Source: Aaosphaeria pasadenensis
Taxonomy: Eukaryota; Ascomycota; Dothideomycetes; Pleosporales
NCBI GenBank assembly: GCA_022813625.1
Contig: JAKLMB010000013.1
Location: 248,001 to 312,000, forward strand
DNA: 64,000 bases
Reading direction: 5' to 3'
The position numbers were made by a program, and so were the translations under genes. Each line of letters starts with the position of its first letter. Positions within the stretch are counted from its first letter, which is position 1. Shown here piece after piece: positions 45,348 to 57,905 of this stretch. The notes under the pieces are model-generated. The model was given only the letters and a program-made list of their open reading frames with translations, was not told where the DNA came from and did no database searches.

Positions 45348-47442
45348 ACTGAAGGAGGCTTCTCGCAGCGTCGTTGCGGTCGTTTGTAGTAGGTGTTGCG
45401 CACGAGGGGATCTAGCAGGTCGCTCGAGAGAGGTCCGAGAGTAGCATCCGCCCTTCCTCGCCACGGCGACGTCGACGGAAGAATACAGCAGCACCACAGG
45501 CTCCTAGTCGCGGCGCATGCGTTTTGAAGTGTAAATAAAGGTTCTCGCACAAATAAAGAGGCCGTTGAATGAGGACGAGAGGCCTGGAATGTCCAGGAGA
45601 GCACGTTCAGGTAGGGGAGGTTCGAGCGTGCCAAGGATGGCGCTAAATCCTAATCGATCGCTCGAACGTTAGTGGCCTGACATGCCGGGGCGGGAGAGGA
45701 AACGGTGGTCGAGGGCGCAATTTATTGATCCTGTATTTCCTCCTCAAGAAAGGCCGGAAGGTTGTCTGTTTAATGTGAGTTGGATCGCTAGCATCTTGCG
45801 GAACTCAAAACAGCATATATTTTGCGCCAATATGCTCATTGGACCAATTTTGGAGACATTCAGTTGTGTTCGCACTATGCACGTCATCAGAAGCCACATT
45901 TAGATCTGCCAACTTATATCTTATCAGATCATCTGCCCACCTTTCATCCCCAACTTTGCCAGTGAAAGTCCATGCCTTCATCTCGTTATCATTCACACTA
46001 AACTCGCAGATTGATGTACTTATTCTTTTGCCTTGGAAATGCCACGAACATGGGGGTTGCCCAGCTCCGACGTTTCCAAACATCTAAACAGATGAAACCT
46101 CAATGAAGTCATTTTAGCCTGCCGGCGCAAAAAGCTTCTTTGGAAAAACACAAGATATGTCAATAAGTTTAACCTAAAACAAGCCTTGACTACTGCTGAG
46201 TTGTGTTGACCTGACTTGCGTTCGCAGATGTCGTGCTACGACGATTGCCACCGACATCATCTCAGCGCAACGCACCCAACATGCACCAAGCCATCATTTT
46301 GATTTCGTTGTAACCAACTTTAGAGCATAGAAAATATACTGAGGATGTTGTGCGCTTGCGTTAAACAATAGATCAAGCATACTTTGGCACTGTTGGTCGA
46401 CATCTCCACGACCACTCACCATCCGAACAGCACACTCCGACGAACTCCCCACAATCAAAAAACCTCACAAAAACAGCTCATAGAAAACACTCGCCCTGTA
46501 TCCAAAAGCAACAGAAATACCGATGCAGTGCGTTGCTTTCAAGCCCTGCCACCACGCCACTGCGTTGACGCAGACCGCCACGTTCCTCCGATCTACGTAC
46601 GTACCCTCTCCACAACTCAAACCCCCCTCGGTTATCTGACCGAGCGAGCGACACGACCACCCACCCGCACCCGCAACCAATCCTCCGGATCTACCTGCAG
46701 GAACGAGCGGGCGAGCGAACGCCGGGGCCAACGCGTTTCTTTCGTCATCGGGCGAAGCTATGAGATGCCTGTGCCCATCTCCGCTGCAGCGGCCCTTTAG
46801 ATGTGCAGTGTTGTATGCGTGTACCCAGGCCCGAACCCCTGAGTGCTCCGGAGCTCTACCGGCGCTGTGGATAAAAGGCCGCAGCCGTGAGGCCAGGGAG
46901 AGAGTGGGCTGGAAAATGTTGTTCCTGACTACAGGCTAGCGTTGATGCATGACGGGAGCTAACACTGGGCAGCGTTGAGAGATGCAGCCTGCGCGACGCC
47001 TGTCGGGTGCCGGAGGTCGATTCGACAAGAGGTGACTGCTTTATCGATACGAGATGGTCACGCCTGGTCGACTGTGGATCAGCCGGAGGTCACGGCGATG
47101 AGCTTCAAGTTGAAGCAGTAGAGATGCAATCACGGCAACATGAGAAGAGGATGCGAGAGATTGTTGATACAAGCCATTTACTTTTTTTATTCCAGCCGTA
47201 TCCCCAGTAGCCATGCTGCCATTTCCCATCCCAAGGAACCCAAGGCTCCAATGCTATGCAGAAAAAGAAATTACATCAGGCTGTACAAAGAAATTGGTCC
47301 CCCAGTATTTGTTATGCCTTTGTTCAGTTTTAAATCCAGATGCTTTATGCGGTGGAAGTGGGACGTAGAAAGAAATCTACAAAAGTGCCCCACTGACGAA
47401 GTCGTCTTTACTGAAGCTAATGCAGTGATGACGGTCTCGAAA
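45348..47442. other. intergenic region
   Basis: Promoter of the demethylase gene and 3' flank of the RGG-protein gene. A frame at 46384-46800 has low-complexity content and no support. Confidence 0.5.
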
Positions 47443-49010
47443 TTACTGAGACTCGCCGCCGCCGCTAGCAGCTCCTCCACGTCCTCCCCGGAAGCCACCT
47501 CCCCGGCCTCCACGGAACTCACCGCGACCACGGCCTCGTCCGCGACCGCGTCCACCATCGCCTCGTGGACCACCTCGGCCCCTGAAGGAACCATGACGCT
47601 CGCCCTGGAAACCACCTCGTCCCCTTCCACCGCGATGGTGGGTGACCTCTGAGAATCCGTCGTTGGCGGGCGCGGGAGCAGTAGCTGCTGCTGCTTCAGG
47701 GGCATCGTCAGCCCAGCTCTGAACGCTGCTGACCTGGGCCGGGGCAGCAGGGTTCTCAGTCTCCGTTGGATCACGGGGAACTATCTCGAATGATTCTGCC
47801 AAAGGATCATCCGAGGACGAAGGCTGCTTGTCCCATTGCTCTGCTGCTGCTGCATTTGCAGCTCCAGTGTCGATGCTAGCCGCTGGAGGAGCACTGGTGG
47901 TATCGGCCTCAGCACCTCCACTGAGAGGAGCAGCAGTGGTGTCCACCTCTGTCAGTCCAGCGTTAGCAACAGTGGGGTCGGTTGAAGAGGCGAGTGGGTC
48001 TTCGGAACCAGCAGCTGCGACGCTGTCGACCCAGGCTTCCTCAGCAGCGAACGGAGCCTCATCTAATGCAGCCTGCTTGACTTGGCTGTCTGTTCAATTG
48101 TCAGCCACAATATACTGTAATTGAGCAATTGTTATACGCACATGTGATATCAAGGATGACACCCTCTGTGGATGGGACGTTGTCCGAAGTGCCATCAATA
48201 AGCTTCTCGACAGCAGCAACAGCTGCAGCATCGCCTCCATAAACCTGCAACAGAGCACCCTCAAAAGCTTTTGTAAGTTCAGAGTCATCGTCCGGAATTT
48301 GGCGTCGAGCAGCCGCAGCCCTCAAGAAACGAGACAATGTGAGGGCCTTCTCCTTGAACGCCTTCTTTGACTCGATCTCAGCTTCAGCCTTGAAGGTTGC
48401 TCGCAGCTTCTCCAACTCAGATACGTGCGATTGTTGCAGAAGCTCCTTCTCCTGCGAGATCTTCTGCTGGTATTCCTGGTCGAACTTCTTGTACTGTGCG
48501 AGCTGCTCCTCGAGTTGGGCAAGCTGGGATTGGAGGATGGGCTTCTTCTGGGCTTGCGCTTTCTGGTCGGCGTTGATCTTGCGGGAAGCGACGAGTTCTT
48601 CGAGCGACACTCCGGCATTGGCCTCCAATATCGAGTCGACCTTCTGCATCAAGTTCTGAAGGACAGTCTGTCAGTCTAGGTACGAGATTGTGATCTCGTC
48701 TGCGCTTACCAGCTTCTTGTTAACATTTCGGATGTTCCTTTGGAATCACACGTTAGTAGGAGGCTCGTAACTAGCAACGAAGGATATTGGGTAGGACTGA
48801 CTTCTGAAGCTCCTTGATGTAGGCATGCTCTCCGTCGCTGCCATTGACTTTCCCAGCAGGGTTGGAAGACTCTGCTCCAGCCTCAGAACCGGTCTTCTCG
48901 AGAATGGGAATGGCTGTAGCAGCAGCTTCAGCCTTGGCCTTCTTCTTGCGAGCGGTCTTCGACTCTCCCGGCGCAGATGCCTGGGTATTCGGAACGGGTT
49001 CGGTGGTCAT
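47443..49010 (-). CDS. YAG7-like RNA-associated protein with RGG tail
   Basis: Four minus-strand exons, 49010-48802, 48737-48710, 48655-48142 and 48089-47443, total 1398 nt (465 aa). The second exon is only 28 nt. The N terminus has KTARKKKAKAEA, then IRNVNKKLNLMQKVDSILEANAGVSLEELV, which resembles the YAG7 dimerisation region. A coiled coil spans about 105-185. The middle is Ala/Ser/Thr/Asp-rich. The C-terminal ~60 residues form an RGG/RG box (GRGGFQGER, RGRGRGRGEF), a common RNA-binding and arginine-methylation region. Yeast Yag7 is linked to RNA and translation factors such as Stm1. Function is inferred from composition and family resemblance; a caprin/STM1-like identity is the alternative. 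Confidence 0.78.
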
Positions 49011-50249
49011 GTTTAGAAGTATTGTAAGGTCTTGAGGAAAGATTTTCGGTATATAGTTACGCGTAATGCGCGATGTAAGATCGTGATATGAAGAATGAGG
49101 TTGTTGGTATTATTCAGTGAGGTTGAACAGGATTGGAAGCTGGTCGTGTTTCCTCGTCCCTCTCCGCGCTCATGATGCCCGCCAAGACCCTAGCGTCTCC
49201 GCACGGTCGCGTGGAAGCTTTTGGAACTCATAGAATAGTCTCCGATTCCAGGACGTGTTTTAACGACAACGAAATTTGTTGGATGTTATAGTTTGATGAT
49301 TATGATGATATATTAATCTTATCCGTATCTTTTCATATTTAAATAGCTTTAACCCAGGGCAATCTCATATAAATTTTCGAGAGGACTAGATCAAGACCCC
49401 TCTTTGTCGGAGATTCGAAAAACGTGTGGATGGAACCACTCCGGCTCACTACTGGCCATGCACGAGACCTTAGGTATATATCACTACTTACATTGCAATG
49501 TGGCGAATTTGGGGCATGATAGTCTACTGTATTCGATCTGACTGCTTCAGAGTCTTTCACAACCCTTCTACAATGATTAACTTTCTATTTTGCTAAAAGT
49601 TTTGGGTTCTGTTTCCTTCCATGTAAGTACGTAGATAATTAGTGACGCAAGTGTGTATTGCAACATATAGCACAAACAAGCTCCAAATGACCAGCATATA
49701 ACACAGGTTGAAATAAAATAAATTGTAGGATGTAGGTTATGATTTCCAGCTAGACATCCTGCTCCTACTATGCTGCCGCAACAAGCACAATTAAAGGGAT
49801 GTAAGAATGATGACATTGGAAACTTGACCATCTTCACGAGCCTGGGGCGTAACATGTCAATGTCAAACATGAAACATTACCCCTGAACAATGATTGAATT
49901 TGTTGAGAGCTGTGACATCTCGACATCGTCCCCGTTGTGATGTGATGTTGGAGGCGTGAGCGTGCAGCAATGTACAGGTATAATTTCTAAAGGGAGGAGC
50001 CCCGATGCGCAAGGGTCCTGGGAGGTAAAACGTGAATGTACGATATCTTTGGTATAACGTTATGAAACGAGTTCTTGGGTGACATTTGGTAATTGTGCAT
50101 GTGATCCTCCCAGGACACGAACATGACACCAGCTGAAGCCCAGTCGACTGGCATCATGGAGGCACTGTAACCTTGTACTAACGAGGCATTTTTCTTTTAT
50201 CTTTGAGACAGATTTTGGTGCTGGAAGACGAACAATGCAATGCGTGCAT

Positions 50250-50295
50250 ACCTACCTACCTACATATGCCTGAAGGTACATACATACATACATAG
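50250..50295 (+). repeat. (CCTA)n and (TACA)n tetranucleotide repeats
   Basis: Short adjacent tetranucleotide runs separated by about 11 bases. Confidence 0.8.
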
Positions 50296-51387
50296 TGATC
50301 ACATGCACAGAGTGCGGGTTCCCAAAAAGAGGAATAGCAATCAGGATGATGGTGTGTTGACTGTGGCGAAGCGACAATACCGCTCCCTGTATGGAGGGTT
50401 ACTTTGGGCATATGGAGATGTCCCCATACGTCCACACAGTATGCGTGTGAAACGTAAACATCTAAGATGGGGAGGTGGAGTAGTTCGGAGCATCGGTAGG
50501 TCTTTTAGCGCCGCGACGATTTTGATAAGGGATCTGCGAGTACCGAACACGCCTAGTAACCGTGTGGCTGATGGTTCAGAGAAGTGGTGTGAAGAGGTCA
50601 CATGCCAGACCTGAAAACAACACTAGGTGCAAGCCTTGGATGCGCATTTATTGCCATGTGAGTGCAAGAGTGAGTGTCGCGTGATTTTGTGTATGAAGCG
50701 CGCAGGGATGACAAGGGGGGAGCGCATGATTCCGATAGCGATGGAGTAAGTCGAGCAAACGGAACAAGTTGCAACGACGCAGAGTTGAGCGATGTAGTGA
50801 GTTTGTATGGTTAATGTATAGGAAACGCGTAGTTTTGTGATAGTGAGAGGTAGAGAAACCTCCAATCCAAATAGAGAGACGGTAAGACGTGTGTTTCCAT
50901 ATTAGGCGAAGACGAGCAAAGACGGTAATACATGGCTAGGTCGAGTTTATACAACAGTTACGTGACCAGCTTGCTTACTTACTAGGTAAGTAGAGTTAGT
51001 ATTGGATTAAGAGATAGTTGTGAGATAGGAACAAGAATAGCTGTCTGTGGTCTCCGTACTCCGGAGAGGTGGATGGAAAGATTAGAGACATGGTATCTAT
51101 TTCTATGTAAGCTCAGCATGTGGCATGGTGGAGGTGAGCATACCTGCAGCATGTCCTCCTCCTCCTGGTGAATGCAGCGTTTGTCAGCTCAGAGCTACAT
51201 TTACATCTTACGCGTATGGAGGAAGTCTAAGTTGTCTAGATGCTCGGTCATGTTTGGAGCATAGGGTGTTGATAATGGTGGTGTGGTATGAAGGTGCTGG
51301 ATATGGACGGGTGGGTGTGGTGATGATGAATACAGAGAGAGCGCAGTGAGGAGAGGAGAGCGGGTGGGGACGTGGACGAGAGGGTGG

Positions 51388-51426
51388 GATTGGCTGGACT
51401 GCCTGGATTGGCTGGATTGGCTGGAT
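51388..51426 (+). repeat. degenerate (TGGATTGGC)n simple repeat
   Basis: About four imperfect 9-10-nt units, non-coding. Confidence 0.75.
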
Positions 51427-52670
51427 CGTCCGTGGATGAGCATGGTGAAGTGATTCGATCTGTCGCTCCCACGCTAATCACTTTCGGTATAGCGTAGTTC
51501 CTGCGCCTGCCAACCCAGCCATATTGATGTATTAGGCCGAGACGTAATAAATGCAAGTGCGCCCGCCCCCGTGACCATCGCTCCTTCTTCGACCATCCCT
51601 CTCATGTCACGAGAAATCGCGCCCTCTTCTACGTTGCTTAAAGGAAACCCAAAATCTATCGCCTTGCGCTTTTCTTTCAGACTGAAATCTGACCAGGTAA
51701 GCTCTACTTCCTTATTGCTACCATCTTGATGCTTTTTGCTACATCTTTCTTCTCCCTCTTTGCCTGGTTGTTCTCCTCTTCGCGTGAGGGCCTCTCTGCT
51801 GACCTCGGAACCTAGCTCCACTGTTTGTCGTCACGGGGTTGCTCGCCCTCAACCACCAGAACATCGTCGTAAGTGTCACCATCTCGTTTCCCCGCCCTTC
51901 AACACTTCACAGCTCTTCCCCAAGCTTGCATGAAGCTGCCGTCTGGTGCACAGCATCCAGCTCTCTTACACCGAATCCCCGCGCTGGTTCTTCTTGTGTC
52001 CTTTCGCGTCTCTTCTTTGTGCCATAGCTCTTCCTGTTGTCTGTTCGCCTGTGCGCTCGACTGGCCTGTCACTCAATACCTCAACGCGCGCCTATCCTCA
52101 TGAAGGAGCGAGTGCGACGCACTATGCGCAGCACAGCTATACAAAGGCTGTCGCATCTCTCTCCCGAGCGGCGACAGGCCTGTCTTACAGCGATGGACCA
52201 GCGGCACATCCAGCGATTCCGGATTCCCCCGCTCCATGCCTCGTTACGTTCCTCAGAACGGGACTTGGTAGCCCTGTATTCCCATGCTAACTTTGCCCTG
52301 CCCTAGACCTTTGCGCGATCCATCGATCGGTGCTTGAGTGTCACTGCTGTACTTGACCTAGATCCCGCTTGATCTTGCACTGGACGCGCTGCTGTCTCAT
52401 TTCCTGAGCGTTTGCGCAATCAACCCTGAACCCTACACTTCTCTGCTTCTGCTTCTCCCGCACCACCAATTCTGTCCTTGGGCCTATTCATCTGGACTAT
52501 CAAGGCTGTGTTGCAGCTACACATACAACGACACCGTTCGTCCAGCTTTGTGTTGCGCAGGTCGTCGTAGTAGCCGTTGACCAAGGATCATACCCTTCCA
52601 CACGGAGGTACAACCCCTCTCTTAATAAGTTTCGATCAATTTTCGATCGCACAAGCAACATCTGTTGAAA

Positions 52671-53611
52671 ATGGCCGACACTGCTGTTTCGAGCTTGGGC
52701 GCTCATACCGATTCACTCCACGCCACGAATAAAAGAAAGCGCGACGCACGGGATTCAGGAAACGCCCGCGCAGCTCCTCCTGCCCCCAACTCTACTATAT
52801 CCGCCGACGATCAAGCGACCGCCTCCTTTCTCCAGGCCCACAACGCGTCAACCAACGACGGCGACATGCAGCAACAGTTCGATCTTCACCAGAATGGGGG
52901 AGCAGGCGCATCAAGTGTAGGAGACACGGCCGCTGCCGCTTTGGCTTACCACCAAATGACAGTACCCCAAGCCACCGAGCTCTCATTCCAACCACAAGCT
53001 TCTTCCGGAGACTCGTCATCTTTCAACTTGGGCGACCATCAAAGCCAAAGTACCTCGATGCAGGATTATACCCTCGAGGCGCTTAAAGCCGCAACTCAAT
53101 CATCACGATCTGGCCAAGCAGCCACGAACGAGTCACCTCCAAGCACGAGCGGACATAAGCCGCCTGTTGGCTCTGAGGAATGGCACAAAGTACGCAGGGA
53201 TAACCATAAAGAAGGTTTGTTCTTCATGTTTTCTTCTTATGATCACGGCTCGCTAACGCAACTTTAGTTGAACGCCGTCGCCGTGAGACGATCAACGAAG
53301 GCATCAACGAACTTGCTAAGATCGTACCCGGCTGTGAAAAGAACAAAGGTTCCATTCTACAGCGTGCAGTGCAGTTCATCACACAATTGAAAGAAAACGA
53401 ACAGCAGAACATTGAGAAATGGACACTCGAGAAACTATTGACTGAACAAGCCATCACTGAACTGAGCGCTAGCTGCGACAAGTTCAAGGCTGAGATGCAG
53501 CGCGCTTGGGATGAATGTCACATCTACAAGCGCACATGCGAGAACGCCGGATTAGTACCGGATGAGATTAAAGAGAGGGAAAACAATGCCGAACAGAACG
53601 GTCAGAGCTAA
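52671..53611 (+). CDS. CBF1: CBF1-like bHLH transcription factor
   Basis: Two exons, 52671-53214 and 53268-53611 (intron 53 nt with CTAAC branch site), give 295 aa. The N-terminal 165 residues are Ser/Gln/Ala-rich and probably disordered. The basic region and helix-loop-helix span about 169-235: EEWHKVRRDNHKEVERRRRETIN, split here by the intron after KE, is diagnostic of Cbf1 (His/Glu/Arg contacts to the CACGTG E-box). A leucine-zipper-like coiled coil follows to about 265. In yeast Cbf1 binds centromere CDEI and methionine-gene promoters. In filamentous fungi it controls sulphur and respiration genes. The second exon retains the whole dimerisation region. Start ATG follows a clean leader. 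Confidence 0.9.
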
Positions 53612-54535
53612 GCAACTATGCATCAACGCCTCGGGCGGTGGTACTCTGATTGAAATCGATACGGCGTAGTATTTTTATCCAGGTGGTCGACTTCTACCTA
53701 TACCACGAGGAGTTCTTTTCTCTCAAGACGCAATTTCTATACAAGACGGATGTGGATGTTTGCTTGTTGCACGACCTTCGGAACCGACTGACGCGATCTC
53801 ACCCCTTTTTCCTTGATACTCTTTGATGTCTGTTTGCTGTTTTCCGGGCGTTCAGTCCAGCAGTGTTAGCACTCGCTCGGCAGGTCTTGATGTGGTTTCT
53901 TTATTCACGATGTCTTTTCCAGTCACTGGATTGGAGAACAACTATGGTCAGTCACGCAATGGGCAAGTAGCCTTTGCAGGGATTCGCGAGACGACTTGGG
54001 AGTATACACATGCTCTTCCAGGACTTTTCAGTGCACATATTCAGTAGGGTTAAGAAGCTCAGTGTGACGATTTAACCAAGTGTAATGACAATTTCCTTCT
54101 ACTACACACGCAATGAATTCAAAAGTATAGAACATATATTATCTCCTTGAACATATCGGTGGTTACGGTGGCCAGGGTCGGAGAGTAGTGAGTAGCTCAG
54201 GCTAGAGACCCTCCATGGACTTTCTCAGTTCGAAGAGAGAGAACACCAAGGTACTCCGTACCATATTGCACTGTTCGCCCTTCGAGCGGGTATGGCTGAT
54301 ACATGGTCTTAGGAGCATGGTCAAAGCTCCTGCACGAGCCATTTCACTCTTGGCATCAACCACACCTCGTTCGATATGCCCCTCCATGCGCTGCCTTCAT
54401 TCACAGGCACACGATACTCTCTATCTTTCTTGACCTAGCGACATGGAGCGATAGTGAGCTACCCTTACCGAATATGGTGAACTCACTGCATTTCCTCCAT
54501 ACACTCGTCGCCACGGGCGAATTACGATATCAACG
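53612..54535. other. intergenic region, CBF1 to FAR11
   Basis: 3' UTR of CBF1 and promoter of the next gene. A TACTCCGTA copy lies at 54252-54260. No gene seen. Confidence 0.55.
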
Positions 54536-57500
54536 ATGAGCAACATACCTGAGGCCCCATTGGTACCGCCAGTGGTAGATGAAGCCGAACTAATAGGACT
54601 GGGCACGTCCGATCCTCCTATTATTGAAGCAGAGCCGTCACAGGTCCTCGATCCTCCCCTCGACACCGCCGAACAGCAAGGCCTCCTCTTCGATAGAAAC
54701 ATTCCACAGTCCGCTGGACGAAATGACCCCGGAATATCTGGTCCAAACCGACCAGGGCTACAGCGAGGGAACTCAGTGCCCACACCAGCGCCACTACATC
54801 TACCTCCTCCTGTTCCTCCAGGCTCGTTGGGAGGCAACCAGACCGCCGATCCTCTCTCAATCACCCAGCTGCAAGGCCTTGCAAAAGACTTGACAAAGGT
54901 CGAACTTGCGCCGTACGCTTTCACATACGATGATGCTTCTTGCCTGGAGGAAGAGATCGAGGAATGGTTTTCGTACAGTGTGGAAGAACAGGCTATGCTA
55001 CTCAAGGCCCAGACAGCATTCACGAATGAGTGGAACATATATCGCAGGACTGCAGACGGCTTGGAGAATAAGGACTGGAGCCAAGCGGAGGAGAATCAGG
55101 AAATTTTCATGAGGTCCCTTTTGACTTCAGTAAGACAGTCGGATCCCGTGACGCGGCTCAGGAAGCTCGAGGCATTGGTGTACATTCTGCTCGGTTGTTG
55201 GCATGAAAGTGCGGGTCTCGGTCCAGCCTCAAGCGCCGAATCGACAGATAATATCCCTGATAGAAGTCCAAAGGCAGTTTACGGAAAATCGGCCCGTCAA
55301 ATTCGATTGCTAAGAAGTAATGTCCGTTTGTTGATCGAATGTGGCGGTTTGCCAATTCTCGTTAAGACGATGAAATCTGCCTGTCTCAGAGCCTGTGGCG
55401 TCGATGTCGATCCTACCGCTCCTCGAGATGGCAAAGAGGCAGAACGCCGGGAAGTTTGGTGCTCGATGACTGCCATCTATGTGGTGCTAGAAGTTGCACG
55501 CATCGAAGAGAAGGAAAACCAGGATCTTTCCATCCGAAGTGCGCTTCTAGCATTAAAACCTGGCATCTTCATCATACTGGCGGAGATTGTTGCGAAGATG
55601 CGGTGGGACGATTCGATCAATCTTTCGTTGCCAAAAATATGTCTGTTGTTATGGAAGACAGCCCTCGTCTCATTCGGCGGTCTATCCGAAGTAGAAAAGG
55701 CTAAGGAAACATTCAACAAGGATCTCCATCTCGAGTCTGAAGACGCTCGAGGACAGCCAATCATCACTGCATCGCCATTGGACTACCACGCGTTTCGCCA
55801 GGAAATAAGCTCAAAATATCCGGCATATAATCCTCCGCCTCCCCTGTTTCCACTTGAACCCGAAAACAACTCAATCCTACCGCCGCTCAAGAACCACCCC
55901 AATCGAGCTGCCGGAAACCACGTCTTTGGTTCTGGATTGGGTGATATGAATGGTAACAACACTTCTATCTTCCATCAGCCGGTCCATATTGCCACTCCTG
56001 CGCCATCTCCCCCTCCGTCTCCAGCTGGACCGGGCGGAAAGGGAGGAAAGAAGCAGAACTACCAGACGAACCAGATGTTCCCTTTTCTTTACCCACCATT
56101 GGATGAATCGAGCAATAAGCTCGGCGGAAAAGGCTCTACCGATCTTCAAGACCTGCTTGTCGGGCGCAAGTGGGAGGGTGCAGATATTCCTACATCTATT
56201 CTGGAAGCAGCAGAACTATTCTCTAAACGAATGCGAGCCACTCGTGCGATGAAGCAGCTGTGGGAGGAGCGCGTCCAGTTCATGAAGTACGAACGTGGCT
56301 GGTCTGGCGCTGACGAAGACATCGATGTCGAGGCGTTATCCCTCGAGCCTAAGGCGGATGAGCAGAAACCGGTTCATCCATCGGGAAGCACCGAAGAGAG
56401 GCTAGATCTAGTGGAGGAGTGCTATGTACGTTCTCGAAATACATTATATGATGATTAAACTAACGGATAAATAGCGGGCGGCTCTACCCCATCTCCAATC
56501 CTTGGTCATCGTGCTCATCAAAGCAATTCTCACGCACGTAACAACTCTAGTCACGCAAAGCAATGGACCAAACGGTTTGCAGAGTGGGTTTCATTTCCAA
56601 GACCACCAGAATGGTCCATCCCATATGCATGGAATCAACGGGCACGACAACGTTACGACGAACGAGGAGCTGGATGCAATGCGCACCCAGGAAATCCTCG
56701 ACAAAGCCGTCTCCGGCATTCTGATACTGATGTTGAAATGGTTCAAAGTGTCTCGTAAGTAGCCACGCGCGTATCCAAGTATCCATCAACTAACATGTGG
56801 CATCATAGATATCCTCAAATTCGAATACATCACACAGCTTCTTGTAGATTCCAGCTATGTCCCTCTGATCCTGAAGCTCCTCCAACTCCAAGAGGTCGAC
56901 AAGGCGGTTGCTTTCAAGTGCGAGCAGGAGGAATTGAAGTACGTCCGCTCCATGTCTCACTCCACCATCACCATACCCCCTTTGCTAACATAACGACCCC
57001 CTAGCTTCTTCTACTTCTGCCGCACCCATTCCCGCGCCGGTATCGAAGAGGACATACCCTCGCAACAACAGCAACAATCATCACCCGAAGACCCCAGCGT
57101 AACCACACAAGACCACGAACCAGAAGCCGACTCCGACTCAGACGACGCGGCACCACCCCCCATCCGCACCACACGCCGCAACTCGAACCCGGACCCCCCC
57201 CAACCCCCCCAACAACACCCATCCCCCGACCAAATGCCCCTTCCGCCAGGCATATACCCCCCCCTCCAACAAGCCCCGGAAGTCGACGAACTCGGCTTCC
57301 CAACGACACAATTCCCCACCACCCCCATAACAACCTACTCCTTCCGCGCCTTCTTCACCACGATAAACTACCTACGCATCATGCAAAAAGTCTGCAAAAA
57401 CAAAGCCCACCGCAACCTGATGCTGGTATCCTACAAATCCTCCCAATTCCTCCGCAAGTCCCTCAAGGTCCCCGAACCCTCCCTCCGCCTCTACACCCTC

Positions 57501-57905
57501 AAGCTCTTCAAAAACCAAGTCCCCTACTGCGGCCGCAAGTGGCGCCAGACGAACATGCGCGTCATCACCGCCGTCTACCTCACCTGCCGCCCGGAGCTCC
57601 GCGACGACTGGCTCGCCGGCAGCGACGTCGACGCCGAGGTCGACGAGAGCGTGCCGCTTGAACAAGCACTACGCGCACTTACCCACTGGTTTAATTTGCG
57701 GAGGTACCCCGAGGGTATGGGGGCGCGCATGGGGGTGCTGGAGGACGAGCAGGATTTCTTCAGGAGGGAGCTCGAGAAGATGGATTGGAGTGACTTGGAG
57801 TTTTTGGAGGCGGCGGCCGCGGCGGAGGCAGCGGAGGCGGGATCGAGTGCTGGGGGAGGGGGAGGGGGCGTGTGGGATGCGCAGCAGTTGGATGGGTGGT
57901 CGTAA
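54536..57905 (+). CDS. FAR11: STRIPAK subunit FAR11/STRIP (N1221 and DUF3402 domains)
   Basis: Four exons, 54536-56425, 56475-56754, 56809-56938 and 57005-57905, total 3201 nt (1066 aa). Residues 1-110 are Pro-rich and disordered. The N1221-like helical domain covers ~115-420 (YDDASCLEEEIEEWFSY, LRKLEALVYILLGCWHE). A disordered Pro/Gly linker follows, then the DUF3402-like half with MKQLWEERVQFMKYERG, LILMLKWFKVSHILKFEY and TTINYLRIMQKVCKNKAHRNLMLVSYKSS. In fungi it is a core part of the striatin-interacting phosphatase and kinase complex that governs hyphal fusion and fruiting-body development (Pro22 in Sordaria, Far11 in yeast). The end carries a poly-Ala/Gly run. Confidence 0.93.

Larger units (their letters stand above)
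49011..52670. other. intergenic region, 3.7 kb
   Basis: No convincing gene on either strand. Contains (CCTA)n/(TACA)n at 50250-50295, a TGGCTGGAT-type repeat at 51388-51426, and from about 51500 a pyrimidine-rich stretch. That stretch is probably the CBF1 leader, with a plausible AG/GTAAGC donor near 51694 for a 5' UTR intron. Confidence 0.5.

Noticed and set aside
46384..46800. 138-codon plus-strand frame
   Set aside because: Low-complexity Thr/Arg/Pro translation with no family-like segment; no splice context.
57001..57333. Two minus-strand Gly/Val-rich frames
   Set aside because: Antisense shadow of the Pro/Gln-rich linker of the FAR11 exon.
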